DNA of 64,000 nucleotides from Heterotrichella gracilis (lineage: Eukaryota > Sar > Xanthophyceae > Tribonematales > Xanthonemataceae): NCBI GenBank assembly GCA_032358255.1, contig JAULBX010030041.1:62001-126000 (forward strand). Direction: 5' to 3'. The translations under genes and the position numbers were made by a program. Each line of letters begins with the position of its first letter. Within the stretch, counting starts at the first letter, position 1. The notes beneath the pieces were generated by a model. The model was not told the origin of the DNA. It ran no database searches and was given only the letters and a program-made list of their open reading frames with translations. Shown here in pieces: positions 33,762 through 46,115 of the stretch.

Positions 33762-36700
33762 ATGCCTGCAGCTGCATTGGCCTCCTTGCGACTGGTCACC
33801 TCCACGCCACAGACAACCTCACTGAAATCACAGCTGGCGCAGCCTGCAAGTTGCTTGCATCTGAAACCCCTCAAGACCAGCCCTTGGCAGCCAGTGGACA
33901 GGAGGACTCTGCAGCCTGCACACAGCAGAACCCACCACAACAGAATGGACAAGGTGATGTCTGCACTGGGATTCACCCCAAGCTCCCTCTTCTGGAAGCC
34001 AGATCGCATCCCAGACCTGAGCGGGAAGGTCTACCTGGTCACTGGGGGAAACAGTGGGATTGGGCTTGAGACCGCCAGGGAGATTGGCAGGCATGGAGCA
34101 CACGTCATCATACTGGGGCGTAACAAGGACGCACTATCCCGGTACGCAGACGTGCACAGCAAAGCGCATGATCCGCGCTGCATGCCCTGCTTGGTGGCAC
34201 CATATCAAGTTGATAGTGGCAGGCACAGTATCCATCTGGCTAAGCATCCAGCATTGCCTTTCCTGTCTCAGCGCCACCCCAGCTGGTGCAGCCCTTCATT
34301 ACGCATCTAATCTTGGTTCCATGTGCACCACGCGGGTCAAGTTTTTTGTGCTTCTTGCTTCAAGGCTTCATCTTTGCCATGCGTCGTTTGAAATCGTGCC
34401 CTGCATCAAAAAGTGGGTTGGTACCCCACAAGGATTCAAACTTTGTGCTAAAATTCTGTGCTCATTATACACACCTGCAATTCAAGGTGCCCTTTTTCGG
34501 TTCTAAAAGTGCTAAAAGTTGGTTCACACCCGCTGCAGTGCATCCGCAGACCTAGAGAGGACTGCGCCACACGGCAGATTCGACTACATGGTGTGTGATC
34601 TCTCAAACTTCAGGTAAGCCATCGCAGGATTGCGCATGGTCGTTGGTACACAAGCAGCGCTGTGCGGTGCAGTTTTCGTAGCTGCTGAACAAAGATGCTC
34701 ATGCTGAACATCTTGGTGCTCAGGCACCTGGAACTGTTGGCCCCGCAAGAAGCAAATGCGTGCGTGGCGCTCATCCTGACTCAGAGTCTAGCTTGCAACA
34801 TGTTGTGGATACCCTACCCCCTAGACCCTGTCTCACTGCAGCAGCTGAGACAGGGTCCAGGTGTTAACAGTTTCCACAACTTGTTGTAAGCGAAACTGAG
34901 CACGAGCGCAGCACGCGCATTCTGCTTGTAGCTGCTATAATTGCAAGCATTAATGCCAGTTGGTGGCCTGGCTGCCATGCGTTTTCAATAATATGGTAGA
35001 AGTTGGTGCTCATGAGCCTGCAGGTTGAAGGCATCCCTTGTAGCAGTTTTTTCCTTCTGCCTTTTCATGTATATATATTTATCTAGTAATGCATGCATTT
35101 GAGTTGTAAGCTGGTGGTGCGCAGGTCTGTCCAGCAGTGTGCAGAGAAATTCCGTGCCACCAACCTGCCCCTCCACTGCCTGCTGGGCATTGCAGGCATC
35201 TTCCTTCCAGAGGCGGACAAGACTGATCTGGACTATGAGGTGCTGGCAAGACTAGCAGCAACTTCCTGTCATGCATGCTGTTTTGTTCCAAGCGTACTCT
35301 GTTTATTCTAATTGACCGTAGTGGGTGGACCACATCTCTGTAAATTAAGTAAAATAAGTCGACTAAATAAATGATAAGTCATCTACAGGCATTATTTTGA
35401 TTTTGAACAGGCGCGTTGATCAAGGAAAGTTGGGCATTACTTTCCTGTCCATTTTTCTCCGTGTCACATCCTTGAAGCCAGTCAATTGACGGGGATTGTT
35501 GAACGTGTTTGTGCCTCTAGGTGACCATGGCCACCAACTACTTTGGCCACTTCTTGCTCACCCACCTGCTGCTGGACAAGCTCAAGGAGAGTGCGCCATC
35601 GCGCATCGTGTGGATCGGCTCGGCGTTCGAGGTGTTTGGCACTGTGGACTGGGACAACCTCAAGTGAGTCGTTGGAGGCTGTAGACTCTATCCAAGCTCT
35701 TTTTGCCATGCACTGTGAAGGCAGCATTGGGGAACTTGCAGTAGCACGCTGAGCAAGAAGGGCCTTGCCCGATGGTGGTATTCATGCAATTTAAGGTTGG
35801 CAATGTGGTGGCAGCTGCTTACATACTGCTGTCCAGATTTAGGGCCAGCGGTGGCATTGCTTCTAGAGGTCCCATGTTGCATGCCATCCAGGCCATCAAT
35901 CGCATTGCTGTTGGTGCGCAGGGGCGACAAGGAGCGTGACAGCGACATGAAGATGTACGGGAGCGCCAACCTCATGAAGATCATGATGGCCAGGGAGATG
36001 AATGACCGGCTCAAGGTGTTTGCCACCTTAGTGTGTTTTCTCAGCAATTGCTAACACATCTTTATTGTCAGTGCTGGTGATTGCCAGTTTTGCTGCTGCC
36101 AGTTTTGCTGCAGTTTTATCATATCCTTGTTTCTATCAGGTTCTGGTGATCTTGTGTTGCAGCATGCCACCTTTTCTCTCTTATGTTGGTAAGGCGCATA
36201 TCCCACATTTTTCATCACACTACTGTCAATCGCATCCCTGGCCAGTAATGACCTCTGAGGTCAGCAAAGTCAGACGGGGCTGATGCCATATGTCACACAT
36301 GTATACACATACACTGCGTGGTACATGTGTGACATCTGCATTCAAACCCTGTCTGACGCTGTTGAGGTCATTACTGGCCAGGGATGCCATTGATTTGAAA
36401 CCCCCATCCCTAGTGTTAACACTGATGAGTTTGTACTAAGCCATAAATGAGTGTGAATCGCTGATTATTTTCTTCCCATTGACTAGTGAGCTGTGCACAA
36501 TTGCAGGGCACTGGTGTGGAGATGTATTCGGTACAGCCAGGCGGTGTCGATACCCCGCTCTTCCCCAAGGCAGACCACGGCAAGTTCCAGGCCAACCTGT
36601 GGCACGCCATCGTCAAGACCATTGGCAAGTCTCCAAAGACCGGTGCATACTCTGCACTGTTTGCAGCCACAGAGCCATCCCTCGAAGGTAAGACATGTGC

Positions 36701-37203
36701 AAATAATTATGTAGATAATAATTTAAGCAGCCTGTCTTTGACCAGGGCATTGGGTAAAAAATAGGGTTTAGTAAAGAGAAGGGCATTGCCCTTCAGTCCA
36801 CAGGTTCCTCTACCATTGTGGCATGTGCATAGGTGGCATCATGAGGCGCTAAGCAAATAATCAGTGCGCAATTGCAACCTGTTATGACAGCAGCCGTAAA
36901 GGATGTAGCAAAGAGGAATGCATTACCCTCATCTCAACAAATACTAACAAAATTGGCACCTTGACGTAAACTGTCCTCTGCTGGTTATGTGCAGGCAAGG
37001 GCGGCAGCCACTATGGGCCCAACATCCTGACCCAGCTGTGGAGCACCAAGCCCAGCATCCCCGCAAACCCGCTGTCACGTGATGAAGATGCGCGTGCCAG
37101 GCTGTACGAGGAAACAGTCCGCCTGCTGGAGAAGGATACAGGCACCTACCTGCCCAACGTGCTGCGACCTGCAAGGGAGGTGGTGAGAGTGGGTGCCAAG
37201 TGA
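33762..37203 (+). CDS. Short-chain dehydrogenase/reductase with altered YxxxK motif, probably plastid
   Basis: Exons 33762-34141, 34539-34613, 35125-35239, 35521-35663, 35922-36015, 36507-36687 and 36995-37203 give 398 residues. The start ATG at 33762 precedes about 60 Ser/Thr/Leu/Gln-rich residues, a likely transit peptide; ATG 33945 is an alternative. The nucleotide-binding motif TGGNSGIG and the LGRN segment are intact. The usual NNAG/LNAG strand reads LLGIAG, and the catalytic YxxxK reads YGSAN, with Asn where Lys is expected. The Ser region is IVWIGSAFEVFG. The VQPGGVDTPLF segment is typical of the retinol dehydrogenase, Tic32 and POR branch. Substrate is unknown, and the substitutions suggest changed or lost dehydrogenase chemistry. 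Confidence 0.9.
34824..34857. other. Perfect 12-bp stem-loop in SDR intron 2
   Basis: GACCCTGTCTCA and TGAGACAGGGTC are perfectly complementary around a 10-base loop. This is not a known terminator context; it may be structural only. Confidence 0.6.
36232..36387. other. Long near-complete hairpin in SDR intron 5 (miRNA precursor-like or MITE-like)
   Basis: A 156-bp element whose ends are a perfect 24-bp inverted repeat (left end starts GCATCCCTGGCCAGTAATGA). Inner complementary blocks follow (GTCAGACGGGG against CCCTGTCTGAC; ATGTCACACATGTA against TACATGTGTGACAT) around a loop of about 18 bases. The arms are about 65 nt with small bulges. Confidence 0.75.
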
Positions 37204-39007
37204 GCCTGTTTCCAGGGTTAATGGGGGTGGGGTGGCTGTGCGCCGCGCAGGTTTACCACGATGAGGGGTTCTGTATGACGGGTGATGGATGTTGAGAAGA
37301 CTGTTGCGGTAGCCACTGATGGAGGGTTCCTTTAGCACATTCAATCTAGCTACTTTGTTTGCGGAACTTGGATTGACCAGCTTGGCAGAGCTATGAAATG
37401 TGCATTAGTGTCATATTGCTATATTGTGCTTCTTGAGAGTGTTTGACCTTGCATACCCTGATTGGGTGGGATGGTTGGGCGCCACAGAGCTGTGAAATTT
37501 TTGTCACTGATTGCCTCGCTTGCAGTCAGGTGATAGGCATAATAATATGCGATGTGGTAATGTGGAATTTGACACAGCTGTCACTATATTAGAGTTCGTT
37601 TTGTGTGCATATTGCCCACCTGTTGACAATACATAGGTTTGGGAAGTAGGGGGGTTAGTGCACTACACATAGATTACATGTTGATTAGCTGTTGAAAATT
37701 GTCTCTAGCAATGTTGGAATTCGGAAATTACCACTTGAGCCACGCCATTACTGCTTACTGTGCTGCAGTGTATTTGTGATCTGATATGGCAGAATAGCTG
37801 GGTGTAACTGTGACGGTGTTTGGAATGCAATGTTCAACTTTTTAGTTGAACTTTGTATCCGGGCCCAATGCCAAATCAAGTTGCAAGTCCTGTGAACGGG
37901 CTGAGGTTGCAGCGATTTGCACCAAGCAATTGGCCATAGTTCTTCTGTAACACACTGCACACCATCTGGGCTGAAGGTGTGAATGGATGATGCTTGCTGA
38001 CATCCAGCGGCATGCATTGGCATGCGAAGTTTGGTGCTGGGAATTCGTGTACGCCACACAAGGGGGTTGTACATATGTGTACCTCTTTATTTGTACCCAG
38101 ACCTTGGTAAACAGTATGTGTGAAGGATGTATGCAAGATTGCCCAATTTTACGCATGCATGCATTTTTATGCATTTTTATGCATGCACATGCCTCACAAA
38201 ATTGTGTGCGTTGTGTGCGCATACATGTTATTTTCAAGTGGTTCAGCCGCAGCAACATTGCATGTTCACCAGGATTACTCCTGCATGCCTGCTCGGTTGA
38301 GCCTCCGACACTTTCAAATATGCCTCCCACCGTCTTGGTAGTGACGAGCAGGCAGTTTTGTTGCGTGAGTAACGAAATAAAACAGTACTATACCCAAAGT
38401 TTAGACGAGTAAAAACCCTTCATATGCAAAACTCACTGTGCGGCTGTGGCAGTAAGGTCGCATATCAATAGCGTCAACAACAGGAGCCTTGTACACACTG
38501 TGTGAGGTGGGCAGTTGAAAAAAGGTACGGCGCTCCCTCCCTCGCAAGGCTGTATATTTGCAGCACCAAGCTTGCACCGTTTTCTGTTTTCTGAGCATCT
38601 GAAGGCGGCATGCTTCAGCTTTATTCCAACCTAGGTCTTTAAGCCAGGCTGTCCACATGCACATGACTAGGTGGGGGGTTGAGAAGCACACACTCCCACT
38701 CTGCAACCGCGCCGCTGCATCTGTCCCACCAAGGTTGTATTATAAACCAGGAAGTATGTGTAGTATGAACAACTCCTGAGTATGGAAGTGAGGGTGGAGG
38801 GGGGCGTTATTGTATTGGCATCACCAATAGTTGTACGCCTCGGGCTACCCCTCTATTTCTTCAAGTGCTGCAGAAAGCACACATCCTTAGAACGCATGTG
38901 CACACCAAACCAAAACGAGGACTAACCCTTAGAAAGCATGTGCACAAGACCTTCCAAACCCAAACGAGGACTAATTCCCCACTTTGCTGCAGGTGCGGCA
39001 ACCCTCA
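37204..39007. other. Intergenic region with a short tandem repeat before the F-box gene
   Basis: About 1.8 kb. A minus-strand ORF at about 38401-38660 encodes a basic segment, but I do not recognise it. Two imperfect copies of an approximately 45-bp unit (with GCATGTGCACA and AACGAGGACTAA) lie at about 38890-38975, just before a CTGCAG acceptor and the ATG at 39008. Confidence 0.5.
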
Positions 39008-40371
39008 ATGGCCACCATCCACTCCCTCCCGCCCTCCCTGCTCCAGCACATCCAGGACCTGGCCAAGGTGGACTTCCAGTCCCAGGCCTGTGGCCAGTTG
39101 GTGTGCAAGGCCTGGAAGGAAGCACTGGATGTGCCAAGTGCTGTCTGGGACTACATAGACCTGACAGGGGAAGACCAGGTCATTGTACGGGTTTGCAGTG
39201 ACAGCCAGATGTGGCCCTACTTTGCCGCGTGGCTGCTTCCTCGCATGAGAGCAGCAAAGCGCATCGACTGGTCAATGTCTGAACTAGACGATTTGGAAGA
39301 CGAGCGGCTGGTGTGGTGGATGCTGGCCTGCATTTTGCCTCACCAATTAAAACATTTGTACCTCAGTGAGCAGTTTACAATGATGGGCACTGCAGCTTTC
39401 AGCACCCTGCGAGCCTTCACCAACCTCACCAATCTGAAGCTGGAAAACAGCAGAGCGGATGCAGACCTGAGGGCGCTGGGCAGCCTCACTACACTCACCA
39501 GCTTGATGCTGCACAGTGCAAATCCTGGTGTGCCAGTCACGCTGCCAACATCGCTCCACCGCCTGCGCCTGACTGCTGAGCACCCCTTGCCAAACCACCC
39601 AGCCTCACTACACTCACCAGCTTGATGCTGCACAGTGCAAATCCTGGTGTGCCAGTCACGCTGCCAACATCGCTCCACCGCCTGCGCCTGACTGCTGAGC
39701 ACCCCTTGCCAAACCACCCTGGCGGAATTCTACACCAGCTGCGCGCCATGCCTCACCTGGCAACACTGAGAGTCATTTTTGGCGCCACAGCTAGCGTGGA
39801 TCTGGACCTTGGCGCGTGTAGCGCACTGCGCTGTGTGGAGATCATGACTGGAGCGGAAGTCACCCTGCATGATGGCAGCCTGCCACACGGTCTGGAACAT
39901 CTGGCAATCAGGACAGGCCATGGCGTCACAATAAGCGGGGGTTGCCTGCCCCCTACTCTGGAAACACTCGACCTGGCTCCGCTGCCGTGTTTCCCGCTCA
40001 ACTACCGCGCCTCCTTCCAAGACGCGCCGCAGTGGCAGGGACGCGGTATGCTGCTGGAGAGGATTGCGATAGGGCTGGAGTACCATGGCGAGTATGCGAT
40101 CCTCATGGCGGCACTCCCACACCTTCGGAGCTTGAAGCACCTCCGAGTGGTGTTTGGCGATGTCAATTCATGGGTGGAAGCAGCTGCACACGGTCCAGTG
40201 GAGGAGGAGGTGGTGGTGCCTTTCCTGCCCAACTTGCGGCGCCTGGCGTTGAGGAGCATGCACCCCTTGCGCCTTCAAATCCAGACAGCACCGGGTACCT
40301 GCGAGAGCATCACCCTCCAGGCGGGTGGGGGGTGTTGCTGGAAAAAGCACGGTCCCTTTCTGGACGTCTGA
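39008..40371 (+). CDS. F-box/LRR-like protein with a frame-shifting internal tandem duplication
   Basis: ATG 39008 opens an F-box-like N terminus (MATIHSLPPSLLQHI, VCKAWKEALDVPSAVWDYID) followed by LRR-type repeats (LTNLKLENSRADADLRALGS, LTTLTSLMLHS, LHRLRLT). A 119-bp block (39482-39600) is repeated head to tail at 39601-39719. This shifts the frame and stops the first ORF near 39625; the second ORF continues the repeats to 40371. A possible intron with donor GTGTGC in copy 1 and acceptor GTGTGCCAG in copy 2 would remove 128 bp and restore the frame with a three-residue loss. A second short duplication of about 22 bp near 40350-40390 also shifts the C terminus. The gene is either recently damaged, spliced around the duplication, or misassembled. 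Confidence 0.7.
39482..39719 (+). repeat. 119-bp perfect or near-perfect tandem duplication
   Basis: Two adjacent copies beginning AGCCTCACTACACTCACCAG, at 39482 and 39601. I see no differences between them, implying a very recent event or an assembly artefact. Confidence 0.93.
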
Positions 40372-40953
40372 CGGTCCCTTTCTGGACTCCAGCCCATCGA
40401 TGCTAACCTGTGTGGGTTCCCTTGGGAGTTCAAGGAATGTTCTGGGTGGGGACCCTGATACTGACTTTTAAAATTGAGTCAACAACTTGCTGCTTGTGCA
40501 TAGTAATACTATGCAAAGGCTCTAAGAGCAAGACGTGGCAAGTTTGCTTATTCAATGATTCAATTGTTGGTGTGACTGAATGCGCAAGCCTTGCAGACTG
40601 CTGAGTACCACAGTGACTGACTGCTGGTGGTTGCTGAACAAGTTAAATGTACAAAAACTAGACGAGGTCAGGCAACGGAGCCATAACGGTTGGTTGTCTG
40701 TTCTTGTAGTTGTTGAGTATGCAAATTAAGCTCGACATATGTTGGACAGCATTTGGTAACTTATTAGCTTTGCTACCGGCAAGTACCATCATGGTTACGA
40801 AGTGCTGATCGCTGCAATCCAAGCAGCTACCCAAGGCTGCTGATGCAAATCAAGGCTGGTGTGCCGTCCCGTGTAACAGCCGGTGCCTTCAACAGCTGTA
40901 CGCGCACACGCCATGCACAATGCCGGCCCCAACCCCCCATCCCCGCCTGCCAA
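40372..40953. other. Convergent 3' region
   Basis: About 580 bp between the F-box gene and the CHERP-like 3' end. No gene seen. Confidence 0.5.
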
Positions 40954-43900
40954 TCACCGCCCTCCCCGCGCGGTGTTGGTCACCGACTTGATGATCCCCT
41001 CGTGGTAGGTGGAGCTGCGCATGCGCCTGTACATGGAGTAGGAGTCGTCCTTGTTGCCTGCAGGCGCTGCGCTGCTGCTGCTGCCGTAGCCCAGGCCCAT
41101 TGCAGCGCCACCGCCCAAGCCTGCAGTTGCCCACACACAGCCAAAGCCTTAGATGATGTATGGAATACAAGCGTAAAGTACTGGTCTCACAAGCGATTTT
41201 ATATTGTAATTTTAATGATATAATGAAAAACTCACGCAACCACACAACGGGAGCATGATGTCTTCGCCATACACAATATACAAAGCCCTACATACCCTAT
41301 TATGCCACCCACAAGCAAGCATTTTTAGCAAATGCGTGCCGGCCCCACCTCCTCTGAAGCTGCCATCATCCATGTGCCCAGAGTCAGTCTCAGACATGCC
41401 AAATGCGGGGCGGGACTCATAGCCTGCGCGCTCCCTCTCACCCGCATCCTCCGCCACCCTGCCAGCAACCTTCTCAAGGTCATGGTCGGTGCGAGTCATG
41501 CCCGCGCGGTACCCCTGCACACGAGACACATGCACGCCTCATTGCCGACCCCATCCGTCGATAATTTTAAGACCTGCATGGTTCCAGTTTTGGCCCAAAT
41601 TCCATTGCATACCATACTGCACCTCCTTTACAAGCCTGCATCTTGCTGACCAGCTGCCAGTGTCAACCATGACCTACCGCAGCAGCCGGATACCACATTT
41701 TCCACCCTACCCACCTGCAGCCCCGCAGAGAACCTGTCCAGCCTGGCTTGGGGCAAGGATCCATGGCCTTGGTGCCAGGGCAAATTGAATGTTCCTGGTC
41801 TGACATGATTGAAATTGTACCATACTATCATTCCTTTGCCTTGTCTGCACCCAGTAGCCAGGGTCCAACCTGAACCAGTGCAAACCCTTAGGGTACCGTA
41901 CATCCTACCCACCTGCAGCTCTGCATAGAACCGGTCTAGCCTAGCCTTGAGGTACGGGTCATTGGGCCTTGGGACAGGTGCAGATTGAAAATTTCATATA
42001 TTGTTGTTATAACTTCCTTTGCCTTGCCTCCACATTTGCCAGCCAGGATCCACTGCAAACCCTGACCCACCACACCCTACCCACCTGCAGCTCCGCATAG
42101 AACCTGTCTAGCCTAGCCTTGAGGTAGGGGTCCATGGGCTTGGGGGAGGGCAAATCACACTTTCCTGGACTAAGATGATTGAAATCGTGCCATCCTACTA
42201 TTCCTTTGCCTCGTCTGCACCCACCACCCAGGGCCATTGTCACCCCTAATCCACCGCAAAACCCCAGAATACACCCAACCCACCTGCAGCTCCGCGTAGA
42301 ACCTATCCAGCCTGGCCTTGAGGTAGGGGTCCATGGGCTTAGGGGAGGGCATGCCCATCTTCTCGATGTCAAGGGGGCTGATGGGGGAGTAGGGGGACTC
42401 GGTGCGCAGCAGGTCCTTGACCAAGGGGGGGATGAGGCCAGGGGGGAAGGACATGGGGTCGAAACCAGCAGGTTCCGCCTCTGCCGGCTGGCTGGCGGCA
42501 GGTGGGGGGGGACCTGTGGTTGCAAGGGGGTAATCTATCAAAGACAGGCTCGTGGTAAAATTATGTATTCTTAGAACAAAAGTTAACCATGCAACTTGAT
42601 TGGCTCCCTGATGAAAGAGATTACTAGTACAAGCAACAACATTATAAGAGATCTGACAGCCACATCCAGCGAGCCAACCCAATTGAAATATCAAGTTTTA
42701 CATGGGATTAACATTTACCCACGCTAGGCCATGACCAAGGCCCCGCAGCGCACCTTGTGCATGGAGCACATCTGGCGGTGGGTATGCCGCAGAAGCTGCC
42801 GCAGCCTGTGGGGAGAAACCGTGGTGGGGCTGGAATGGCGGTGCCTGCCCGGGCTGTGGTTGCGACATGTGGGTAGTGCCCGAAGCGGTTGAAGGGGGCG
42901 GTGGCCAGTGGATGGCCTGCTGGTGGCTGGCGGATGCCATTGGGCGTACAAACTGGTTGGCCATGTGGGGTCCTGTGGGGCACATTGGTTTTTACTAAAT
43001 GTTTTTTAGGAGAACAGACATATATGTATATATGGGCCACCACCCACCCCCCTCGTCTCATAGACGTGCGAGACAATTGAGAACAAGACAAAGTGAGAGA
43101 GGCACTGGCCAGGCGTGTGGACCGCAGTTAACACCGTCCACTAGATAGACAGATACACAGCCCTTGTTCATGCAAAAACACGCACCTGGGGTCATGGCCA
43201 ATGGTGGCGCTGCATCCATCCCGGGGCCTCCGGGCCGCCCAAACTGCTGCATGGGCTGGGTCTGCATGCCTTGCTGCATGCCCTGCCCCTGCATGCCTTG
43301 ACCCTGCATGGCGCCAGGCTGCATCTGCTGCTGCATCATGTGCTGTGACATCATTGGCTGCTGCATACCCCCGTGGGGCCCCTGCCACGCCATCGCCCCT
43401 CCCTGCCCCACCATGCCAGGCTGGCCCATCATGTGCCCCATGGGCTGCTGCCAGGTGGCGCCGCCTGGCGCCACGGCCATGCCGGGCTGCATGTACTGGC
43501 TGTGGGCCATGCCGGGCATTTGCTGCTGCTGGGGCATGAACCCCCCCGGGATTTGCTGCTGCAGGACCTGCATGCCCATGTGCTGCTGCTGAGGCTGCTG
43601 CTGCATCATTGGCGTGGGTTGCATGGAGAATTGCTGGGGCCTGGGGGCAGTTTGGTGCTGCATCTGGGGTGGCGCGGGCTGCTGCCAGTGGGGTGCGGGG
43701 ATGGGTTGGCTGAAGGCTGCCGCCTGAGGGGGGTTTGAAAGTGGGGGTTGCTGGGCGGCCATCACAGGAGCGGCGGCGAGGCCCTGTCAAGGGAATGAGC
43801 AAAAATCCGGTGAGTGCAGCAGTACACGCCTTTTAAGCACCGCGTGTTGGTCGCGGAAGGAACATTTCAAGGCTGCTATATTCCCTCACGTGACTCTACC

Positions 43901-45486
43901 ATAAATGCTACTGCCCGAATGGCCAAAACGCCTGAGCTTTAGCTTTGTTGAAAGGGCACACAAAGCGAGCTGATGGCGCGGCCTTAACTATTGCTGGGAA
44001 AGTAAAACTGCAGGGAGCAATCATGCGCAACCAGTGGGGACAATTGCTGTCCTTGAGCGTGAGTCATGATGCGGCGCACTGGTACTGGTGCAATACCCGT
44101 GCTAATGAAGCTGATCACCCGCATGCAACTGCCATTTTAGGCCGTGGCATTCAACAATTTGTTCACACACTGGTGGTCGTTAGTATCATCTTCACACTGA
44201 TCATCTTCCAGATAATCATTCTTCATTCTCATGTTTACACACCTGGATTGGTGGCGCCTGCTGTTGCGCCCCCCCACCCAGCTGCCGCTCCAGCCCCTGC
44301 ACAAAGTCCAGCGAGTACACGCCCTTCTCCCCCCAAAATTGCACGATCTTGAGCAGCCTCTCCGTGGCGGCTGCTTGGCCCCCGCTGGCCAGCGCGCCAG
44401 CGACCATGCTGGGCAGCACCGCCTTGAAGGCAGCGGCCACTGGGTCCTGGTCCGAGGTGGAGGTGGGTGGGCGCTGGGACATCCTGTTGAGAGGGCAGGG
44501 GTGGGTTTCCACCGGGCGAGCTGTGTATGCAAGGAGATGACTGGCCAGGGCTGGAAGGCATCCAGACCATGGACGCATGCAGAGCCATGTTTGCGGGCTA
44601 AAAGGGTACAAATTTTGAAAGTTTGATTCGGCTTGGCGCTATGATACCGAGCCCATGCAAGCGTACCCTTTGAACAGTATGTCGTTTGCAAGGTAGATGA
44701 CGTGCAGCTGGCGGTCAAAGTCCTGTAGCCGTTGCAGGTGGCTGGCCATCTTTGCAGCCATGCCGGACACGTATGGCAGGCACGCCATGAACCACTGCTG
44801 GCTGTTTTTGATGGACTCCTGCAGACACCAAAACATACTTCTCTTGGCTCCCGCCCCCACAATGCAAAGGGCATATGGATTGCGTTACCCTTCACATGAG
44901 TAGAGGACTTCCTGCCGCAGGCTTTCAACCTCCATGCAGACGTGCATACATATGCCCATCACGTGCGTACTGCTGCATACCTCTGTTGGCAGCGCTTGCT
45001 GTCCCTTACCCGTGAGCCAGTGAGCGCATCAAGGACTTGTTGGAACCCACTGTCGACCTCTGGTGGAAGAGGTACAGCCTGTGCTTGTGCTTGGCTGGCT
45101 GCTGCTGGTACTGACCCAGGTATGGGCTGGTCATGCGGGTGGTTGTGCAGGGTGCAGTACAGTGACCACCGCCAATAGTCGCACCCATCACCTGCAGAGG
45201 CGCATGACCGAGTTTGGGACTCAGAATTCAGCACTGCAATGGGAGTGTAACACTTGTTGTCCCCATAAGCATCAGGCCTGTGCATCAGGAGCTTACCTCC
45301 GAACAGAAATGTGTACTCCTCATTCCCTTGCTGCTTGGTTTTCATCAAGTTGATGAACTGTGGCCCGTTGCGGATGGCAAACTCGGACAGCTTGTGGATG
45401 CGCTGCTTCAAGGCATCGTCAGCTGGTGCAGGTGTGAGCGCGGGGGCAGGCTCATACGGACTGAAGAAAGCAGATGGGTCCGCCAT
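40954..45486 (-). CDS. CHERP-like SURP and CID domain RNA-processing protein
   Basis: Minus-strand exons 45486-45297, 45191-45010, 44818-44667, 44483-44243, 43783-43186, 42972-42754, 42513-42284, 41514-41349 and 41120-40954 join in frame into 714 residues. The SURP domain (about 25-85) has RIHKLSEFAIRNGPQF, TFLFGG, DGCDYWRWSLY. A CID domain (about 105-240) has SIKNSQQWFMACLPYV, LHVIYLANDILFKG, LLKIVQFWGEKGVYS. A Gln/Met/Pro/Gly-rich region (about 255-525) follows, then the conserved PPGLIPPLVKDLL, SPYSPISPLDIEKMGMP, PYLKARLDRFYAELQ, and a tail ending SMYRRMRSSTYHEGII. This order matches CHERP/SCAF6-type proteins and plant SWAP/SURP proteins, which bind U2 snRNP and RNA polymerase II CTD and influence splicing. 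It is head-to-head with DR1. Confidence 0.9.
41700..42350 (-). repeat. Four tandem copies of the end of CHERP exon 7 and adjoining intron
   Basis: The exon end encoding LDRFYAELQ with its GTGGGT donor recurs at about 42284-42345 (functional), 42080-42150, 41907-41970 and 41707-41772, spaced about 175-200 bp. The intron sequence between copies (ending TTCCTTTGCCTTGTCTGCAC) is also repeated. Similarity to the functional copy falls with distance from it. Confidence 0.92.
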
Positions 45487-46115
45487 GGTGTCAAGCTCTA
45501 CAAGCCTTCAACCCCACCCTCTCAAAGACGGTAGTGCTGCAATGGAATTGTAGCGATGACGAAAAAGGGAACCCCGCACTGTTGCTGCAACTCTGGGAGT
45601 GAGGGCCTCGGAGGCAAACCCTTCAAAGCTTCAAGGGTGGTATCACATGTCACTTTGACGGTCCTAAACGGCACGAAGCCTGTGCAGTAGTGAGAGTGTC
45701 CTCAGCTGAACTAAAGTGCTACAACTTGCACGTCCTTGAGATCAGTACTCCATATAAGGAGGATTTCTTTGCAGATGGATGTGAACTCGCTTATTGTTTT
45801 GTTCCCCCCTGGAGATATGCATGCATTATAGTAATACACGCATGCATGCATTGCTTGCGCGACGATATAAGGGTTCAAAACTGTTAAATGAAGGCCTGAA
45901 ATTCAAACCTTCGTCTCAGTCGCAAGCACCGCCTCCTATTTGTACATAGTTTGCCTAGCAGTTTGGCTATCCCGAAGGAGCATGCATGCATAAACCTTTG
46001 ATGGGCAGTAGTTGGCGACAGCACTGGTTTCAACGCAATATGTGATACCTTGGCGGTCAAGCGGTCCCCAGTATAGCGATTGGCGTCTGCATACGTCGCT
46101 ACGCAGTGGCCCGCT
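45487..46115. promoter_or_regulatory. Divergent promoter region, CHERP-like / DR1
   Basis: About 630 bp between the two start codons. Contains TGCATGCATGCA tracts near 45836-45850 and 45980-45990. No defined element. Confidence 0.4.

Noticed and set aside
38401-38706. Minus-strand ORF with coding-like composition
   Set aside because: It has no homology I recognise, its first codon is not ATG, and no partner exons were found; left as unannotated.
43128-43802. Ala/His-rich ORFs in other frames over the CHERP Gln/Met region
   Set aside because: Frame shadows of a low-complexity repeat; only the Gln/Met frame joins the flanking domain exons.
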